Assembly (NCBI GenBank): GCA_015233285.1
Contig: JADFYA010000260.1
Location: forward strand, 1-5,397
Length of the DNA stretch: 5,397 nt
Source of the DNA: Deltaproteobacteria bacterium
GTDB taxonomy: Bacteria; Desulfobacterota; JADFXK01
Reading direction: 5' to 3'
The translations under genes were made by a program, and so were the position numbers. Below, one piece after another: positions 5,261 to 5,397 of the stretch. The stretch's first letter is position 1; every line of letters starts with the position of its first letter. Below the pieces are notes generated by a model that had not been told where the DNA came from, did no database searches, and saw nothing but the letters and a program-made list of their open reading frames with translations.

Positions 5261-5397
5261 ATGATACCACATGCACAAGTGAACATCCTAATTACGGTTG
5301 ATGGTTCAGATCAATCATTTGAAGTTGTCCGGTATGTGGGGCGGATCATCCCGCCGGGACGGGCCGGATTTACTCTGCTGCACATTGCCCACGAGAT
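5261..5397 (+). CDS. Universal stress protein (UspA family), N-terminal part, runs off window end
   Basis: The frame is open from ATG 5261 to the end of the window, 45 full codons. It starts MIPHAQVNILITVDGSDQSF and continues with a helix ending in FTLLHIAHE. The pattern ILITVDGS at the first beta strand and a second strand LLHI after an intervening helix is the hallmark of the UspA fold, a small cytoplasmic nucleotide-binding protein involved in stress survival. An SD AGGA (5252-5255) lies five bases upstream. It has its own strong promoter and structured leader, so it is likely regulated separately from the export and glycan operon and unrelated to it. The ATP-binding loop is C-terminal and outside the window. 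Confidence 0.88.
   Translation, partial: MIPHAQVNILITVDGSDQSFEVVRYVGRIIPPGRAGFTLLHIAHE

Noticed and set aside
1..5397. CRISPR arrays, insertion sequences, tRNA or rRNA genes
   Set aside because: No regularly spaced repeats, transposase, terminal inverted repeats of IS type, or RNA gene patterns were seen on either strand.

Overview
The window looks like part of a bacterial chromosome, moderately GC-rich in the genes and AT-rich between them. The promoters resemble sigma70 sites and most genes have clear Shine-Dalgarno (SD) sequences. Protein style and gene content (YgiT-type zinc finger, universal stress protein, WecG/TagA glycosyltransferase, lasso-type maturation genes) would fit a Gram-negative such as a Desulfobacterota (deltaproteobacterial) species. 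That placement is a guess from gene style, not from a marker gene.

Layout. Minus strand, read from 919 down to 1: a PqqD-like RRE protein (lasso B1 type), an overlapping transglutaminase-like leader peptidase (lasso B2 type), then the start of a YgiT-type zinc-finger gene that leaves the window. A 325-base intergenic region (920-1244) carries a good minus-strand promoter and a weaker, overlapping plus-strand promoter. Plus strand, 1245-5082: an ABC exporter with fused membrane and ATPase domains, a PF14907-type nucleotidyltransferase, and a WecG/TagA/CpsF glycosyltransferase, the last two each starting in an ATGA overlap with the gene before. After a near-consensus promoter and a hairpin-rich leader, a universal stress protein gene starts at 5261 and runs off the end.

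The five central genes look like one divergent module. B1 would bind a leader peptide, B2 would cleave it, and the exporter would move the product. The nucleotidyltransferase and glycosyltransferase could modify the product or supply a surface glycan. Two core lasso parts are absent from this window: an asparagine-synthetase-like cyclase (B3/C) and a recognisable precursor peptide (A). Either they lie elsewhere or the module makes something other than a classical lasso peptide.

The most unusual local feature is at the start of the exporter gene. A 34-codon ORF with its own SD (1245-1349) is in frame with the exporter and reads like its missing N-terminus. It ends in an amber codon (1347-1349) just before a GGAGG SD and an ATG at 1353. 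This could be a nonsense mutation rescued by reinitiation, a read-through site, or a sequencing error.
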